A stretch of 64,000 nt of DNA from Saccharothrix sp. GTDB lineage: Bacteria > Actinomycetota > Actinomycetes > Mycobacteriales > Pseudonocardiaceae. A program made the position numbers and the translations under genes. Of the stretch, positions 1 to 8,834 are shown one piece after another. Under the pieces are notes generated by a model. The model saw nothing but the letters and a program-made list of their open reading frames with translations. It did not search any database and was not told the origin of the DNA. The stretch is taken from contig NZ_JAPSLK010000033.1 in NCBI RefSeq assembly GCF_031180885.1, forward strand, positions 31,767-95,766, read 5' to 3'. Position 1 is the first letter of the stretch. The number at the start of each line of letters is the position of its first letter.

Positions 1-339
1 TTCAGCCTGGCCAACCTGGAACTGGCCGACGTGCCCGCCGGGTACGGCGTGGTGCTCGTCGTCATCGCGGTGGCGTTGCTGGTGTGGTCGACCCAGGCGC
101 TCGTGCTGTCGTCCACGCTCGCACTGCGCACCCGGGACACCGCACGCCTGGCCTCCTACTACCTGGCGGCCCGGCCGGCGAGCGCGCTCGGCGCGTTGTC
201 GCTGCTCATCGCGACCGGCGGGCTCGTCGTGCTCACCTCCGACTGGATCCTGGCGCTGCTGGCCGCACCGTTCACCCTCCTGCTGCTGCGCAACGCCGAC
301 CCGGTGCTGCGCGACGCCACCGAAAGGTTCACCGCGTGA
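1..339 (+). CDS. C-terminal part of DUF624/YesL-like membrane protein (partial)
   Basis: The frame is open from base 1, so the gene begins outside the window; a GTG at 31 is internal. The visible 112 residues contain two or three hydrophobic segments (about residues 15-40 and 62-96) separated by a short charged stretch (RTRDTARL), and the protein ends in a soluble tail (RDATERFTA). This pattern resembles the C-terminal half of DUF624/YesL proteins, small integral membrane proteins usually found in sugar-uptake operons. The next gene is a convergent alpha-glucuronidase, which agrees with a carbohydrate role. The family call is a resemblance only and the function is unknown. Confidence 0.5.
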   Translation, partial: FSLANLELADVPAGYGVVLVVIAVALLVWSTQALVLSSTLALRTRDTARLASYYLAARPASALGALSLLIATGGLVVLTSDWILALLAAPFTLLLLRNADPVLRDATERFTA

Positions 340-399
340 CCCGCCGGACGCGAAAGGGGCGGGACGCCGGAGGGCGGGCCGGTCGAACCGCCGGCCGCG

Positions 400-2376
400 C
401 TAGTGGATCGTCCGCCCTCGCGCGTCCGGCACACCCGACTTGCGCCAGAAGTACGTGTTCACCTGGTCACGCCACTCCGCCGCACACCTCGACTGCTCCT
501 CCAACAACGCGGTGACCCGCTCGAACACCTCCGACGGCACCCGACCCTCCAGCCGCGCCCATGTCTCGACCATCCGGGACACCTCCTCGCACCCGGCGAA
601 GTGGGTGTCGTACACGTGCTGGATCACCGTCGTCCCCGAGTGCAGAACGTGGTCGTACGGCACGTGGTGGAAGAACAGCAGCAGTTCGTCCGGGCACGTC
701 TCGACCGACTCGTACACGTCACGCCACGGCGCCGGGAACTGGCCGGTGAACCCGGTGCCGGTGGCCCGCGAGCGGTCCACGCCGACGCCGTCGCTGTCGG
801 CGAAGTGGTAGGTGCCCCACGACGAGTACTCGTAGCCGTCCACGTTGGGCCCGTAGTGGTCGCCCGGGTTCACCATGAAGCCGACGCCCAACGGCGCCGT
901 GTACCGCTCATAGGTCCGCCACGAGCCGTCCATGATGTCGTGCAGCGCTTCGCGGACCACCGGGTCACCCGGGAACGTCAGGCCGATCCACTCGTCCAGC
1001 ACGGCTTCCGGCGCGAGCCGGTCGTTCCAGGCGAGGCGCCCGAAGCCGAACAGGTTGGCCTGCGCCAACGGGTGCCCGGTCCAGAACGGGTCGTCGCCCA
1101 CGTTCGACACCGCCACCACGCCGCCTGCCGGTGCGCCCGCCCGGCCGCCGGCGATGTCCGCGACCGTGGGCTCGTCCTCGCCCCACGGCTGGAAGCCGAG
1201 CACCTCACGCCACTGGGGCACGAGGTGGCACACGTGCTTCTGCTGGCCGGTGTACTCCTGCGTGACCTGGAACTCGACCGCGAGCCGGGTGCGCGGCATG
1301 GCGGCGATCACCGGCGACAGCGGTTCGCGCACCTGGAAGTCCACCGGACCGGCCTTCACCTGCACCACCACGTTCGCGTCGAACGAGCCGTCCAACGGTG
1401 CGAAGTGGTCGTGGGCCGCGCGCGCACGATCGGTCTTGCGGTCGCGCCAGTCCTGCCGGTGGTTGTAGACGAACGCGCGCCAGAACACCGTGCCACCGAA
1501 CGGCGCCAGCGCACGGGCCAGCGCGTTCGCCCCCTCCGCGTGGTCGCGGCCGTAGGCGAACGGACCGGGGCTGCCCTCCGAGTCGGCCTTGACGACGTAC
1601 CCGCCGAAATCGGGGATCGCCGCGTACACCTCGGCGGACGTGCGGGCCCACCACTCCCGCACCGCCGGGTCGAGCGGATCGGCCGTGGGCAGGCCGCCGA
1701 GCGTCATCGGCGCGGCGAAGGTCACCGACAGGTGCACCCTGATCCCGTGCGGGCGGAACACCTCGGCCAGCCGCACCACGTCGGGCAGCAGGTCGGTCAG
1801 CAGCCGCGCCTCGGCGCGGTGCACGTTGACGTTGTTCAGGCAGACCCGGTTGACCCCGATCGAGCCGAGCAGCCGCGCATAGGCCCGGGCCCGCGACAGG
1901 TCGGCCCGGACCGCGCCGTCGGCGTAGAAGATCGAACCACCCGCGTACCCGCGTTCGACCTGGCCCATCACCGGGTGCGCGTCGACGTTGTCCCAGTGGT
2001 CCAGCATCCGCACCGGCTGGCGCGGCGCGTGCCGCTCGGCCTCCGCCGCACCGGTGAACGCCGCCTCGCCCAGCCGCACCACGTGGTGCAAGCCGTAGAG
2101 GAGGCCGACGCCGTCGATCGCGCGGACCACCGTGGTCGTGCCGGCCCGCCCCACCACGAACGCCTCGGGGTCGGTGTCGCCGTCGTCGGGCGCGCACACC
2201 AACTCCAGGTCCGCCGGCCCGTCGGCGACCAGCACGCCACCGTGCTCGGCCACCGCCGTCGCGACCTCGCCGCGGACCGTGGCGACGACCGGCCCGTCCC
2301 CGACGACGCGGACCCGGCGTGAGCCGATCGACCGGAACGCGGAGGCGGGAAGCCAAGCGGGGTGCACGCCGACCAT
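400..2376 (-). CDS. alpha-glucuronidase, GH67
   Basis: 658 residues, the usual full length for GH67, with no signal peptide, so cytoplasmic. The family removes 4-O-methyl-glucuronic acid from the non-reducing end of short xylo-oligosaccharides. The three catalytic blocks are present: VKADSEGSPGPF (general acid Glu), KAGPVDFQVREP (Asp) and VEFQVTQEYTGQQKH (Glu), followed by the typical HPLAQANLFGFGRLAWN segment. The start ATG is preceded by GGGAGGAAC. It is a single gene here: no xylanase or xylobiose transporter flanks it within the window, so the aldouronic acids it would process must enter by another route. Confidence 0.93.
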   Translation of the reverse strand: MVGVHPAWLPASAFRSIGSRRVRVVGDGPVVATVRGEVATAVAEHGGVLVADGPADLELVCAPDDGDTDPEAFVVGRAGTTTVVRAIDGVGLLYGLHHVVRLGEAAFTGAAEAERHAPRQPVRMLDHWDNVDAHPVMGQVERGYAGGSIFYADGAVRADLSRARAYARLLGSIGVNRVCLNNVNVHRAEARLLTDLLPDVVRLAEVFRPHGIRVHLSVTFAAPMTLGGLPTADPLDPAVREWWARTSAEVYAAIPDFGGYVVKADSEGSPGPFAYGRDHAEGANALARALAPFGGTVFWRAFVYNHRQDWRDRKTDRARAAHDHFAPLDGSFDANVVVQVKAGPVDFQVREPLSPVIAAMPRTRLAVEFQVTQEYTGQQKHVCHLVPQWREVLGFQPWGEDEPTVADIAGGRAGAPAGGVVAVSNVGDDPFWTGHPLAQANLFGFGRLAWNDRLAPEAVLDEWIGLTFPGDPVVREALHDIMDGSWRTYERYTAPLGVGFMVNPGDHYGPNVDGYEYSSWGTYHFADSDGVGVDRSRATGTGFTGQFPAPWRDVYESVETCPDELLLFFHHVPYDHVLHSGTTVIQHVYDTHFAGCEEVSRMVETWARLEGRVPSEVFERVTALLEEQSRCAAEWRDQVNTYFWRKSGVPDARGRTIH

Positions 2377-2745
2377 GTGCGGGTTCCTCCCGTTGCGGGA
2401 TCGGTGACCTGACCGAACCTAGGCCGCTTTCGGTTCACCGGCAAGGAAGAACGGCCGTCCACTTTCGACGTTCACGAGTGTGGACAGCGGCGAAACTTTT
2501 GCGTGGCAACGACTTGGCGGTGGTGCGCCCAACCGGTCGCGGCGAACAGCACCAGCGGCGCGGGCGCCGGCGGCGGCGCATCGGGGCCGGTGAACATCAG
2601 CGCCGGCCCGTCGGCGACCGGCCAGGTGGCCGCCACGGCCACGTCGACACCGGCCAGGTCGAGCGCGGCCGGAAGTCCGGAGCACTGGGAGCCGGTGAAC
2701 GTGCCGGGCCCGTCGTCGACGGGCCCGGCCCGGGGCTGCCGAACG
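2377..2745. other. intergenic region, 369 bases
   Basis: Lies between the 5' end of the alpha-glucuronidase and the 3' end of the next leftward gene. It holds the alpha-glucuronidase promoter (not pinpointed) and a terminator hairpin at 2704-2728. Both strands have open frames here (GC-driven) but no recognisable domain. TTTCGGTTCACCGG near 2428 and ACTTTCGACGTTCACG near 2461 look like weak half-sites; I do not call them operators. Confidence 0.5.
2704..2728 (-). terminator. intrinsic terminator-like hairpin after the 2746-3534 gene
   Basis: A perfect 12-bp inverted repeat, CCGGGCCCGTCG and CGACGGGCCCGG, separated by one base. It starts 18 bases beyond the stop codon of the leftward gene. 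There is no U-tract, as is usual in high-GC actinomycetes. Confidence 0.6.
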
Positions 2746-3534
2746 TCAGCGGGGCACGAGGGTGTAGTCCGACCCGACCGCCGCGATGCCGTAACGGGGC
2801 AGTCCTCCCGTCCCGGTGAACCTGAACGGCCGCCCACCGCGATCGATGCGCACCCCGCCGCGCGCACCGCCGACGACCACGTCGAGCGCCACCGCGAACT
2901 CGACCAAGTCCTGGACCTCGCCGAAGTTCAGGACGAACACCTCCGGATCACCGCGCCTCACCTGGTAGGGGAACGACGTCACCGGTGACGACCCATCGGT
3001 GTACGGCGACACCCGCGGCGGAGAGGACCCGAGGTCGACCGACATCAGCCGCGGCGGCACGTCGCTGCCGCACTCGAACCCCGACGGCATGAAGAAACCG
3101 GACGTCGGCGGTCGACTTCGCGTGAGGTCCACGATGTCGATCCCCATCAGAAGCAGTTCGCTGTCGCTCGGGTTCTGCACGGTGATCTGCAATTCGATCT
3201 CACCGGCCGGCGCCAGCGTGGCGGTCTCGCTCTTCGCCCACTCCCCCACCACATCCGTGTCCCGGGCGTCGCCCTCGACGTGCTGGAGCGCGCAATTGGG
3301 CTTGAGCAACGCGGTGTGGTCCACCTGTGGCGGGTCCGCCACGACAGCGACGCTGACCGTGCCCGCCGGCAGCGCGTGTCCGGCGGTGATGGCCGGGCCG
3401 GCTCGCCACACCACGACGACAACCGCGACCAGGCAGGCACCGACAACCAACACCAACCAACGCCATGACACGCCGACGGTGACATCACCGCCCACCGACC
3501 CGGCCTGGACCACCTGCCGGGCCCGCCCACGCAT
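2746..3534 (-). CDS. membrane-anchored protein with N-terminal VQAG motif, function unknown
   Basis: 262 residues from the ATG at 3534. Longer in-frame starts exist, but the sequence upstream looks non-coding (Arg/Pro/Gly-rich, no motif). The N-terminus, RGRARQVVQAGSVGGDVTV, is the short VQAG-xx-GGDV motif often seen at the head of actinobacterial conserved hypothetical proteins. One strong transmembrane helix (about residues 28-48, rich in V/L/A) follows. The remaining 210 residues are likely extracytoplasmic: beta-rich, with a segment ITVQNPSDSELLLMGIDIVDL that resembles an immunoglobulin-like or fibronectin-like fold, plus two cysteines. No enzyme motif is visible. I do not recognise a named family. 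Confidence 0.6.
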   Translation of the reverse strand: MRGRARQVVQAGSVGGDVTVGVSWRWLVLVVGACLVAVVVVVWRAGPAITAGHALPAGTVSVAVVADPPQVDHTALLKPNCALQHVEGDARDTDVVGEWAKSETATLAPAGEIELQITVQNPSDSELLLMGIDIVDLTRSRPPTSGFFMPSGFECGSDVPPRLMSVDLGSSPPRVSPYTDGSSPVTSFPYQVRRGDPEVFVLNFGEVQDLVEFAVALDVVVGGARGGVRIDRGGRPFRFTGTGGLPRYGIAAVGSDYTLVPR

Positions 3535-4255
3535 GTGGTTGCGCGATCGCTCGGGTCTCACACCGCCACCCCCGTCGGACACCGGTCGGCGAACCGACGA
3601 CCCGCCGGTCGTCCGGTTCGCCGGCGGCATCCGTGGCGATGATCGGCCGGCTGCCCACGAAGCGGTCCGCAAACCTGCGGTTCCCCGACCGCGGTCGGAT
3701 CGACCCGCCGACGAAAGCCGTGACGATGTCGGCGCTCGGGCTCGCTCGACGGTGAAGCCGCCTGGCCCCGCCGACCCGCGACCGCGTCCTGGCGGCGTCG
3801 AGGGCAGCCGCCTGCCGCTGGTCCGGACAGCACCGCCGCGCCGGGCTGTTCGGCTGTCGGTGTCGCGCCAGGTGGAGTCCATTGTGGATGAACGTTTGCG
3901 TGACCGCCAGGTCTGTTCGGCGGTCCCCCGAGTAGGCGGCCGGCGTCCCGAGGTGGCGGTGCATGACGCATGGCCGCCCTACGACACCTACGTCAACAGC
4001 CCCCAGGAAGGTGACCGGCTGGATCAGGAGACGGCCCGAAGAGTCGACCGACGGTGAACGGGAACACCTGGATCGGATACTGCTCCCTTCCGATCAGGTA
4101 GCGGCCACCGGCCGACTCGGCGCGGCGTTCGCCTCGCTGCTGCGTCAACGCCGTGGACACGCTGGTCCATGATCCGCATCACCAGCCGCCGACTCACCCG
4201 ACACCAGTGGCTCCGAAACGGCTGCTCATGTGCTGCCGAACCGCCCACCAACCCC
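3535..4255. other. intergenic region without recognised gene, about 720 bases
   Basis: Several overlapping open frames exist on both strands but none has a convincing start, domain or codon pattern. The region contains one copy of the dispersed palindrome TCCATTGTGGA (3878-3888). It separates two leftward genes and could contain decayed coding sequence that I cannot identify. Confidence 0.4.
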
Positions 4256-6100
4256 TCAGCCGCCGAAGGTCGCGTTCACCCACGCGGTCAGCTCGGCCCG
4301 TGCGGCGGCCACCGACCCGGTCGACGCGCCGTTGGTCACCAGCGCGAAGTGCAGGCCCGACGCCCGGGTGGACAGCAGCAGCCGGTTCACCCCGGACGTG
4401 CCCGGTTCCGGCGCGACGGCCACCGGTTCGGCGCCCGTGTAGGCGGGCAGGCCGGTCACGGCCGCGAGATCGCTCACCACCGTGGTCGACGCGGGCGGGA
4501 ACGACGACGGCAGGTGCAGCTCCGTCGGCGCGGCGACACCGTTGCCGCGCCACACGAGCACACCGAACTGCCCGGCGCCGACCAGCGCCCGCACCGCGGG
4601 CATCGTGTCGGGAACGCGGTTCCACGACAGCACCGTGCCGCCGTCGCGGCCGCGGTCCTCGTAGGTGAACGCCGCCGTGCGGCCCGCGACCGCACGCGGG
4701 AACAGCCGGTCCACCACCCGACCCTCCACCGTGAGCACGTGGTTCCCGCCGTCGTCGACGCGCACGGCGGAGAAGTGCTCGTCGTTCATCGCGTCACCCT
4801 CGGTGCGGACCTTGTCCGGGTTGTCGTTCATCAGCTCGTGGTGGCGGCCGTAGTTGACGTCCCAGTGCCACTGGCTGCCCGACAGCACGGGACCGGACCC
4901 CGCCGCGTCGGCCCACCACCGCGCGCCGGACAGCCGGGAGTCCAGCGCCTGGTACATCGCCTTCAACACGGTCGGGTTCTTGTCCGACGTGTACCCGGCG
5001 ACCGGGTGGCCGAACTCCGACACGATCCCGGCCGTGCCGAGCGCGCTCGCCCGGTCGCGGATCCGGTTGAAGTCCGCCGTGTACTCGCCGTCGCCCGCCT
5101 TGCCCGGCTTGAGCAGCCCCGACTGCGCCCGGCCGTCGTAGAAGTGCGAGTTGAACGCGAAGCGCTCGCCGAGCGCGGGCACGGCGGTGAACCCGCCCGG
5201 TTCGGCGAAGAAGTCCACGTTCTGGTTCCAGAACACCAGCGGTTCGACGAACGCGGGCTTGTCGGCCCAACCCGCCTCGTCCATCCGCTGCCGGAACTGC
5301 CGGTAGAAGGGCATGAGCACGTCACGTTCCCAGGCCACGCCGTCCTGGCCCTGGTCGTACCGCCCGGCGTAGGGCTCGTTGAGGGGGTTCACGCCGAGCA
5401 CGAGGCGGAACGCGTCGGCGGGCAGCGCGGACTTCACGTGCCGCATCGCCTCGCCCGCCTGGTGCAGGAACTCGTCGCGGATGCGGATCGGTCCGGCGGA
5501 GGTGGTGACCTCGCGGTTGTGCCAGAAGTCGTACACGGCGGCGGTCACCGCGTTGTTGTTCTTCATGTTCTGGCCCCAGTGCACGCAGATCCCGCACGAC
5601 TCCTTCGGGTAGCCGCCCGCGCGCACGACCCACTCCGGCGCGCCGTCGCCGGTGTACCAGCTGTCGCGGTTGAAGATGTAGCGCGAGTACAGGTCCTGGT
5701 GGAAGTCGAGGTAGACCCGGATGCCCTGGTCGGTGAACGCGCGGACCTGCTCGGCGACCCGGTCGAGGTAGGCGTGGTCGATCCGGCGCGGCTCCGGCTC
5801 GACCCACGCCCACGTGACCAGGAAGCGCACCGCGTTCGCGCCGGTCATCCGGCGCATCGCCACCGCGGACGACCGCGCGTCCGCCGTGCTCGCGAACGGC
5901 AGGCCGCGGTGTTCGGCGAGCTTGGCCGTGCCGGACACGTTGAACCCGCGCAGCACCACCTCACGGCCGTGCTGGTCGCGGAACGCGCCGTCGGCGACCA
6001 CCACGGTGCTGTCGTCGAACCACAGCCCGTTCGGCGCCGCGACGCTCGGCGACGCCAGCGACATCAACAGCAGCACGAGCACGAGCATCGATCGCTTCAC
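4256..6100 (-). CDS. secreted GH5 hydrolase, endoglycosylceramidase-like
   Basis: 614 residues from a GTG start preceded by GAGGGACGG. A signal peptide is clear (MKRSMLVLVLLLMSLASPSVA). The catalytic domain begins with DQHGREVVLRGFNVSG, the hallmark N-terminus of GH5 endoglycosylceramidase-like enzymes, and includes GANAVRFLVTWAWVEP and VYLDFHQDLYSR. The acid/base Glu is in NPLNEPY and the nucleophile Glu in IVSEFGHP. A beta-sandwich-like C-terminal region of about 180 residues follows, as in Rhodococcus EGCases. The family cleaves between oligosaccharide and ceramide or acts on related beta-glycosides. The true substrate cannot be read from sequence; another beta-glycosidase specificity is possible. 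Confidence 0.85.
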   Translation of the reverse strand: MKRSMLVLVLLLMSLASPSVAAPNGLWFDDSTVVVADGAFRDQHGREVVLRGFNVSGTAKLAEHRGLPFASTADARSSAVAMRRMTGANAVRFLVTWAWVEPEPRRIDHAYLDRVAEQVRAFTDQGIRVYLDFHQDLYSRYIFNRDSWYTGDGAPEWVVRAGGYPKESCGICVHWGQNMKNNNAVTAAVYDFWHNREVTTSAGPIRIRDEFLHQAGEAMRHVKSALPADAFRLVLGVNPLNEPYAGRYDQGQDGVAWERDVLMPFYRQFRQRMDEAGWADKPAFVEPLVFWNQNVDFFAEPGGFTAVPALGERFAFNSHFYDGRAQSGLLKPGKAGDGEYTADFNRIRDRASALGTAGIVSEFGHPVAGYTSDKNPTVLKAMYQALDSRLSGARWWADAAGSGPVLSGSQWHWDVNYGRHHELMNDNPDKVRTEGDAMNDEHFSAVRVDDGGNHVLTVEGRVVDRLFPRAVAGRTAAFTYEDRGRDGGTVLSWNRVPDTMPAVRALVGAGQFGVLVWRGNGVAAPTELHLPSSFPPASTTVVSDLAAVTGLPAYTGAEPVAVAPEPGTSGVNRLLLSTRASGLHFALVTNGASTGSVAAARAELTAWVNATFGG

Positions 6101-6273
6101 TGCGGCCGTCCCTCACTCGACAGAAGATGAAGGCATTTCACGTTCAGCGTAGCGAATCATCGTCGTTCCACAAGTGCCGCTGAGGGCGCGCTTCGCACCA
6201 GGACGAACGAGTCCGGTTCGACCACGAGGTACGCTCGCCGACGCACCAGGGCGGCGGGCTGCCGCGTCGCTTG

Positions 6274-6289
6274 ATGAAGAAATCTTCAT
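6274..6289. promoter_or_regulatory. palindromic operator ATGAAGA-AA-TCTTCAT
   Basis: Perfect 7-bp arms around two bases. Read as GATGAA-N6-TTCAT it matches the site at 8773-8790 in both half-site sequence and spacing. It lies 9-36 bases ahead of the possible starts of the small protein that leads the kinase/regulator operon, so it is placed for autoregulation by the OmpR-type regulator. Confidence 0.6.
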
Positions 6290-6298
6290 GCTCGTTTA

Positions 6299-6631
6299 AT
6301 GATTCCGTCGATGCTGAGAGCGATGCTCGGACGTGTGACCCCCTCGCGCCGCACGGCAGCTCTGCTCGCCGCTGCCGCGGCCCTGTACGCGGCGGTCTTC
6401 GTCGTCTTCACCCTGGCCGGCCAGGCCGAGCCGCCCCGGATACCCGCCGAGGTGACGATCGGGGAGTCCGCCTCGTCGCCCGGCGCGACCACGTCGCCGC
6501 CGCCGACCACGCAGGAACCGCCGCCGACCACGCAGGAACCGCCCCCGGCCACGCAGGAACCGCCGCCGCCCGTGACCACGGTCGTGCCCCCGCCACCGCC
6601 GGTCGGAGACGATGACGATGACGACGACTGA
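6299..6631 (+). CDS. small single-pass Pro-rich protein with poly-Asp tail, coupled to the sensor kinase
   Basis: 110 residues (or 106 if the ATG at 6311 is used). After a basic start it has one transmembrane helix (AALLAAAAALYAAVFVVFTLAG), then an extracytoplasmic tail with three near-identical TTQEPPP-type repeats encoded by direct DNA repeats (about 6502-6560), and a terminal run of seven Asp. Its 3' end overlaps the kinase start by 20 bases, which implies translational coupling. No Shine-Dalgarno precedes either ATG; TTTAAT at 6295-6300 could be a -10 box giving a leaderless transcript from the ATG at 6311. I do not recognise a family. The acidic tail suggests cation binding or an accessory sensor for the adjacent kinase, which is inference only. 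Confidence 0.6.
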   Translation: MIPSMLRAMLGRVTPSRRTAALLAAAAALYAAVFVVFTLAGQAEPPRIPAEVTIGESASSPGATTSPPPTTQEPPPTTQEPPPATQEPPPPVTTVVPPPPPVGDDDDDDD

Positions 6632-8096
6632 TCCCGTGCGGGGCACCGGCGGGCGTCGGCGAGGACGGGGCACCCGCATCCCGGCCCGGGTGAAGATCAT
6701 GGCGTGGATGCTCGGGCTGATGGTGCTCGTGCTGTCCACCGTGGTGCTGGTGGTGTGGCAGCTCCTCGTGTCCGGCATGGACGACCGGGTGGCCAAGGCG
6801 ATCGGGCAGGAGGCCGGCGAGTTCCACAACTTCGCCGGTGAGGCGAAGGACCCGGCCACCGGGCAGCCGATCACCGATCCGGGGCGGCTGCTGGACGCAC
6901 ACCTGCGCGCGCAGTACCCCGATGCCTTCGAGGTGCACCTCGGGATCACCGGGACGGGTGACGACCTGCACGTGTGGCGTCAGGGTGTGCCGCCGTACGA
7001 CATCGTCGCCGACGGCCCGCTGCTGCGGACGATCGTCACCTCCCCGACGCCCTACGGCGAGGCCGAGACCCCGGCCGGGCCGTTCCGCTGGGCCAAGGTC
7101 CACGCGCTGCCGCGAAAGGGGACCGGTGTCAGCGCGGACGGGTGGTTCGTCACCGGGTACTTCCTGGACGGGCTCGGCGCGCAGGACCGTCGGACCATCG
7201 AGCTGCTGGTGCTGGTCAGCGCGGTGGGGCTGGTCGTGGCGGCAGTGGTGGCGTGGCTGGTCGCGGGCGAGATCCTGGCGCCGGTCCGGATGGTGCGGTC
7301 GGCTGCGGCGCAGATCGGCGAGGAGGACCTGAGGCGACGCATCCCGGTGCACGGCCGTGACGACATCGCGGCGTTGGCCGAGCAGTTCAACGCGATGCTC
7401 GACCGGCTCGAACAGGCGTTCCGGGCGCAGCGGGAGTTCCTGGACGACGCGAGCCACGAACTGCGCACACCCATCACGATCGTGCGCGGTCACCTGGAGG
7501 TGATGGGCGACGACCCCGCGGAACGGGCCGAGGTGGTGCGGCTGTGCACCGACGAGCTGGACCGGATGAGCCGCATCGTGGAGGACCTGCTGTTGCTGGC
7601 CAAGGCGCAGCGGCCGGACTTCCTGCGCCCGGAAGAGGTGTCCGTCGCCGAGCTGACCAGCGACATCGACGCCAAGGTCCGGGCGCTCGGCCCGCGCATG
7701 TGGGTGCTGGAGACGTTGGGCGAGGGCACGGCGTGGCTCGATCCGCAGCGGGTGACCCAGGCGGTCGTGCAACTGGCCCAGAACGCGGTGCAGCACACCT
7801 CCGAGGGTGACGAGATCCGTCTGGGGTCGTCGTTGTGGAACGGCGCGGTGTCCTTGTGGATCAGCGACAACGGCTGCGGCATCGTGCCCGCCGACCTGGA
7901 GCGGATCTTCGAGCGGTTCGCCAGGGGATCGGGCAGGCCGGCCGACCGGGGTGGCGCCGGGCTGGGGCTCGCGATCGTGAAAGCCATCGCCGAAGGGCAC
8001 CGGGGGACGGTCAAGGTGCTCTCCGAGCCCGGGAAGGGCACCACCGTGGGAATCGAACTGCCCGCCGGGCCATCCACTGTGGAGGGTGCGGGATGA
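6612..8096 (+). CDS. sensor histidine kinase (HAMP, HisKA, HATPase)
   Basis: 494 residues. Transmembrane helix at about 28-52, extracytoplasmic sensor domain at about 53-195, second helix at about 196-218, HAMP linker, then the dimerisation domain with phospho-acceptor His282 in DDASHELRTP. The ATP-binding domain follows, with N box QLAQNAVQHT, G1 box ISDNGCGI, F box IFERFARG and G2 box GGAGLGLAI. The stop overlaps the start of the response regulator by four bases (ATGA). The sensor domain has no named fold that I recognise. Downstream permease and glycerate kinase genes share an operator with this operon, so the signal may be a carboxylate such as glycerate; that is inference. Confidence 0.92.
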   Translation: MTMTTTDPVRGTGGRRRGRGTRIPARVKIMAWMLGLMVLVLSTVVLVVWQLLVSGMDDRVAKAIGQEAGEFHNFAGEAKDPATGQPITDPGRLLDAHLRAQYPDAFEVHLGITGTGDDLHVWRQGVPPYDIVADGPLLRTIVTSPTPYGEAETPAGPFRWAKVHALPRKGTGVSADGWFVTGYFLDGLGAQDRRTIELLVLVSAVGLVVAAVVAWLVAGEILAPVRMVRSAAAQIGEEDLRRRIPVHGRDDIAALAEQFNAMLDRLEQAFRAQREFLDDASHELRTPITIVRGHLEVMGDDPAERAEVVRLCTDELDRMSRIVEDLLLLAKAQRPDFLRPEEVSVAELTSDIDAKVRALGPRMWVLETLGEGTAWLDPQRVTQAVVQLAQNAVQHTSEGDEIRLGSSLWNGAVSLWISDNGCGIVPADLERIFERFARGSGRPADRGGAGLGLAIVKAIAEGHRGTVKVLSEPGKGTTVGIELPAGPSTVEGAG

Positions 8097-8758
8097 CCGG
8101 CCGGATCCTGATCGTCGAGGACGAGCAGCGCATCGCGTCGTTCGTGGAGAAGGGGTTGCGGGCCAACGGGTTCACGACCAGCGTCGTCGGTGACGGTGAC
8201 ACGGCGCTCGCCTGGGCGTTGACCGGTGACTTCGACCTCGTCGTGCTGGACCTCGGGTTGCCGGGCCGGGACGGGTTCTCCGTGCTGCGGGCGATGCGTG
8301 AGGCCAAGGTGGCCACACCGGTGGTCATCCTGACCGCCCGGGACTCGGTGCACGACACGGTCGCCGGCCTGGAGGGCGGCGCGGACGACTACATGACCAA
8401 GCCGTTCCGGTTCGAGGAGCTGCTGGCCAGGGTCCGGCTGCGCCTGCGGCCGGCGGACCGGGCGCCCGAGGTGACCGTGCTGCGGCACGAGGACCTGTCG
8501 CTCGACCTGCGGACCAGGCGGGCCCGGCTGCCCGAGGCGGTCATCGACCTGACGGCCCGGGAGTTCGCCTTGCTGGAACTGTTCCTGCGGCACCCCGGGC
8601 AGGTGTTGGCCAGGGAGCAGATCCTCTCGCACGTCTGGGGCTACGACTTCGACCCGGGCTCGAACGTGGTCGACGTGTACGTCCGGGCGCTGCGCCGCAA
8701 GATCGGCAACGACCGCATCCGGACCGTGCGGGGCATGGGCTACCGGCTCGGCGTGTAG
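8093..8758 (+). CDS. OmpR/PhoB-family response regulator
   Basis: 221 residues. Receiver domain at 1-120 with acidic pocket ED(10)E, phospho-acceptor Asp53 in VVLDLGLPGRDG, conserved Thr in ILTARD and Lys in DDYMTKPF. The C-terminal winged helix has the typical DLTAREFALLELFLRHPGQV and NVVDVYVRALRRKIG segments. Translation is coupled to the upstream kinase through an ATGA overlap. The predicted DNA target is the GATGAA-N6-TTCAT palindrome present upstream of its own operon and again 15 bases beyond its stop codon. Confidence 0.95.
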   Translation: MTGRILIVEDEQRIASFVEKGLRANGFTTSVVGDGDTALAWALTGDFDLVVLDLGLPGRDGFSVLRAMREAKVATPVVILTARDSVHDTVAGLEGGADDYMTKPFRFEELLARVRLRLRPADRAPEVTVLRHEDLSLDLRTRRARLPEAVIDLTAREFALLELFLRHPGQVLAREQILSHVWGYDFDPGSNVVDVYVRALRRKIGNDRIRTVRGMGYRLGV

Positions 8759-8772
8759 CCCGGCGACGGCCG

Positions 8773-8790
8773 GATGAAGGCGGTTTCATC
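8773..8790. promoter_or_regulatory. second copy of the GATGAA-N6-TTCATC palindrome
   Basis: GATGAA and TTCATC separated by GGCGGT. Same half-sites and same 6-base spacing as at 6273-6289. It lies 45 bases upstream of the permease start, in the 76-base gap between regulator and permease, so it should control the permease/glycerate kinase pair. Confidence 0.6.
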
Positions 8791-8834
8791 AACCGCTCAC
8801 GGGTTGTTCAGGCTCCCGCCGCAAGCTGGTCGTC

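Noticed and set aside
4169..6130. Very long open frame antisense to the GH5 gene
   Set aside because: Arg/His/Val-rich translation typical of the complement of high-GC coding DNA; no domain, no ribosome site. The same holds for long antisense frames across 8874-10526, 20794-23376, 25493-27457, 38296-41187 and 40952-44356.
6126..6141. GATGAA-N5-TTCAC upstream of the GH5 gene as a third regulator site
   Set aside because: Spacing is one base short and one half-site is altered; kept only as a weak lead.
6502..6560. Short direct repeats as a possible CRISPR or transposon feature
   Set aside because: They encode the TTQEPPP protein repeats in frame; no spacers.
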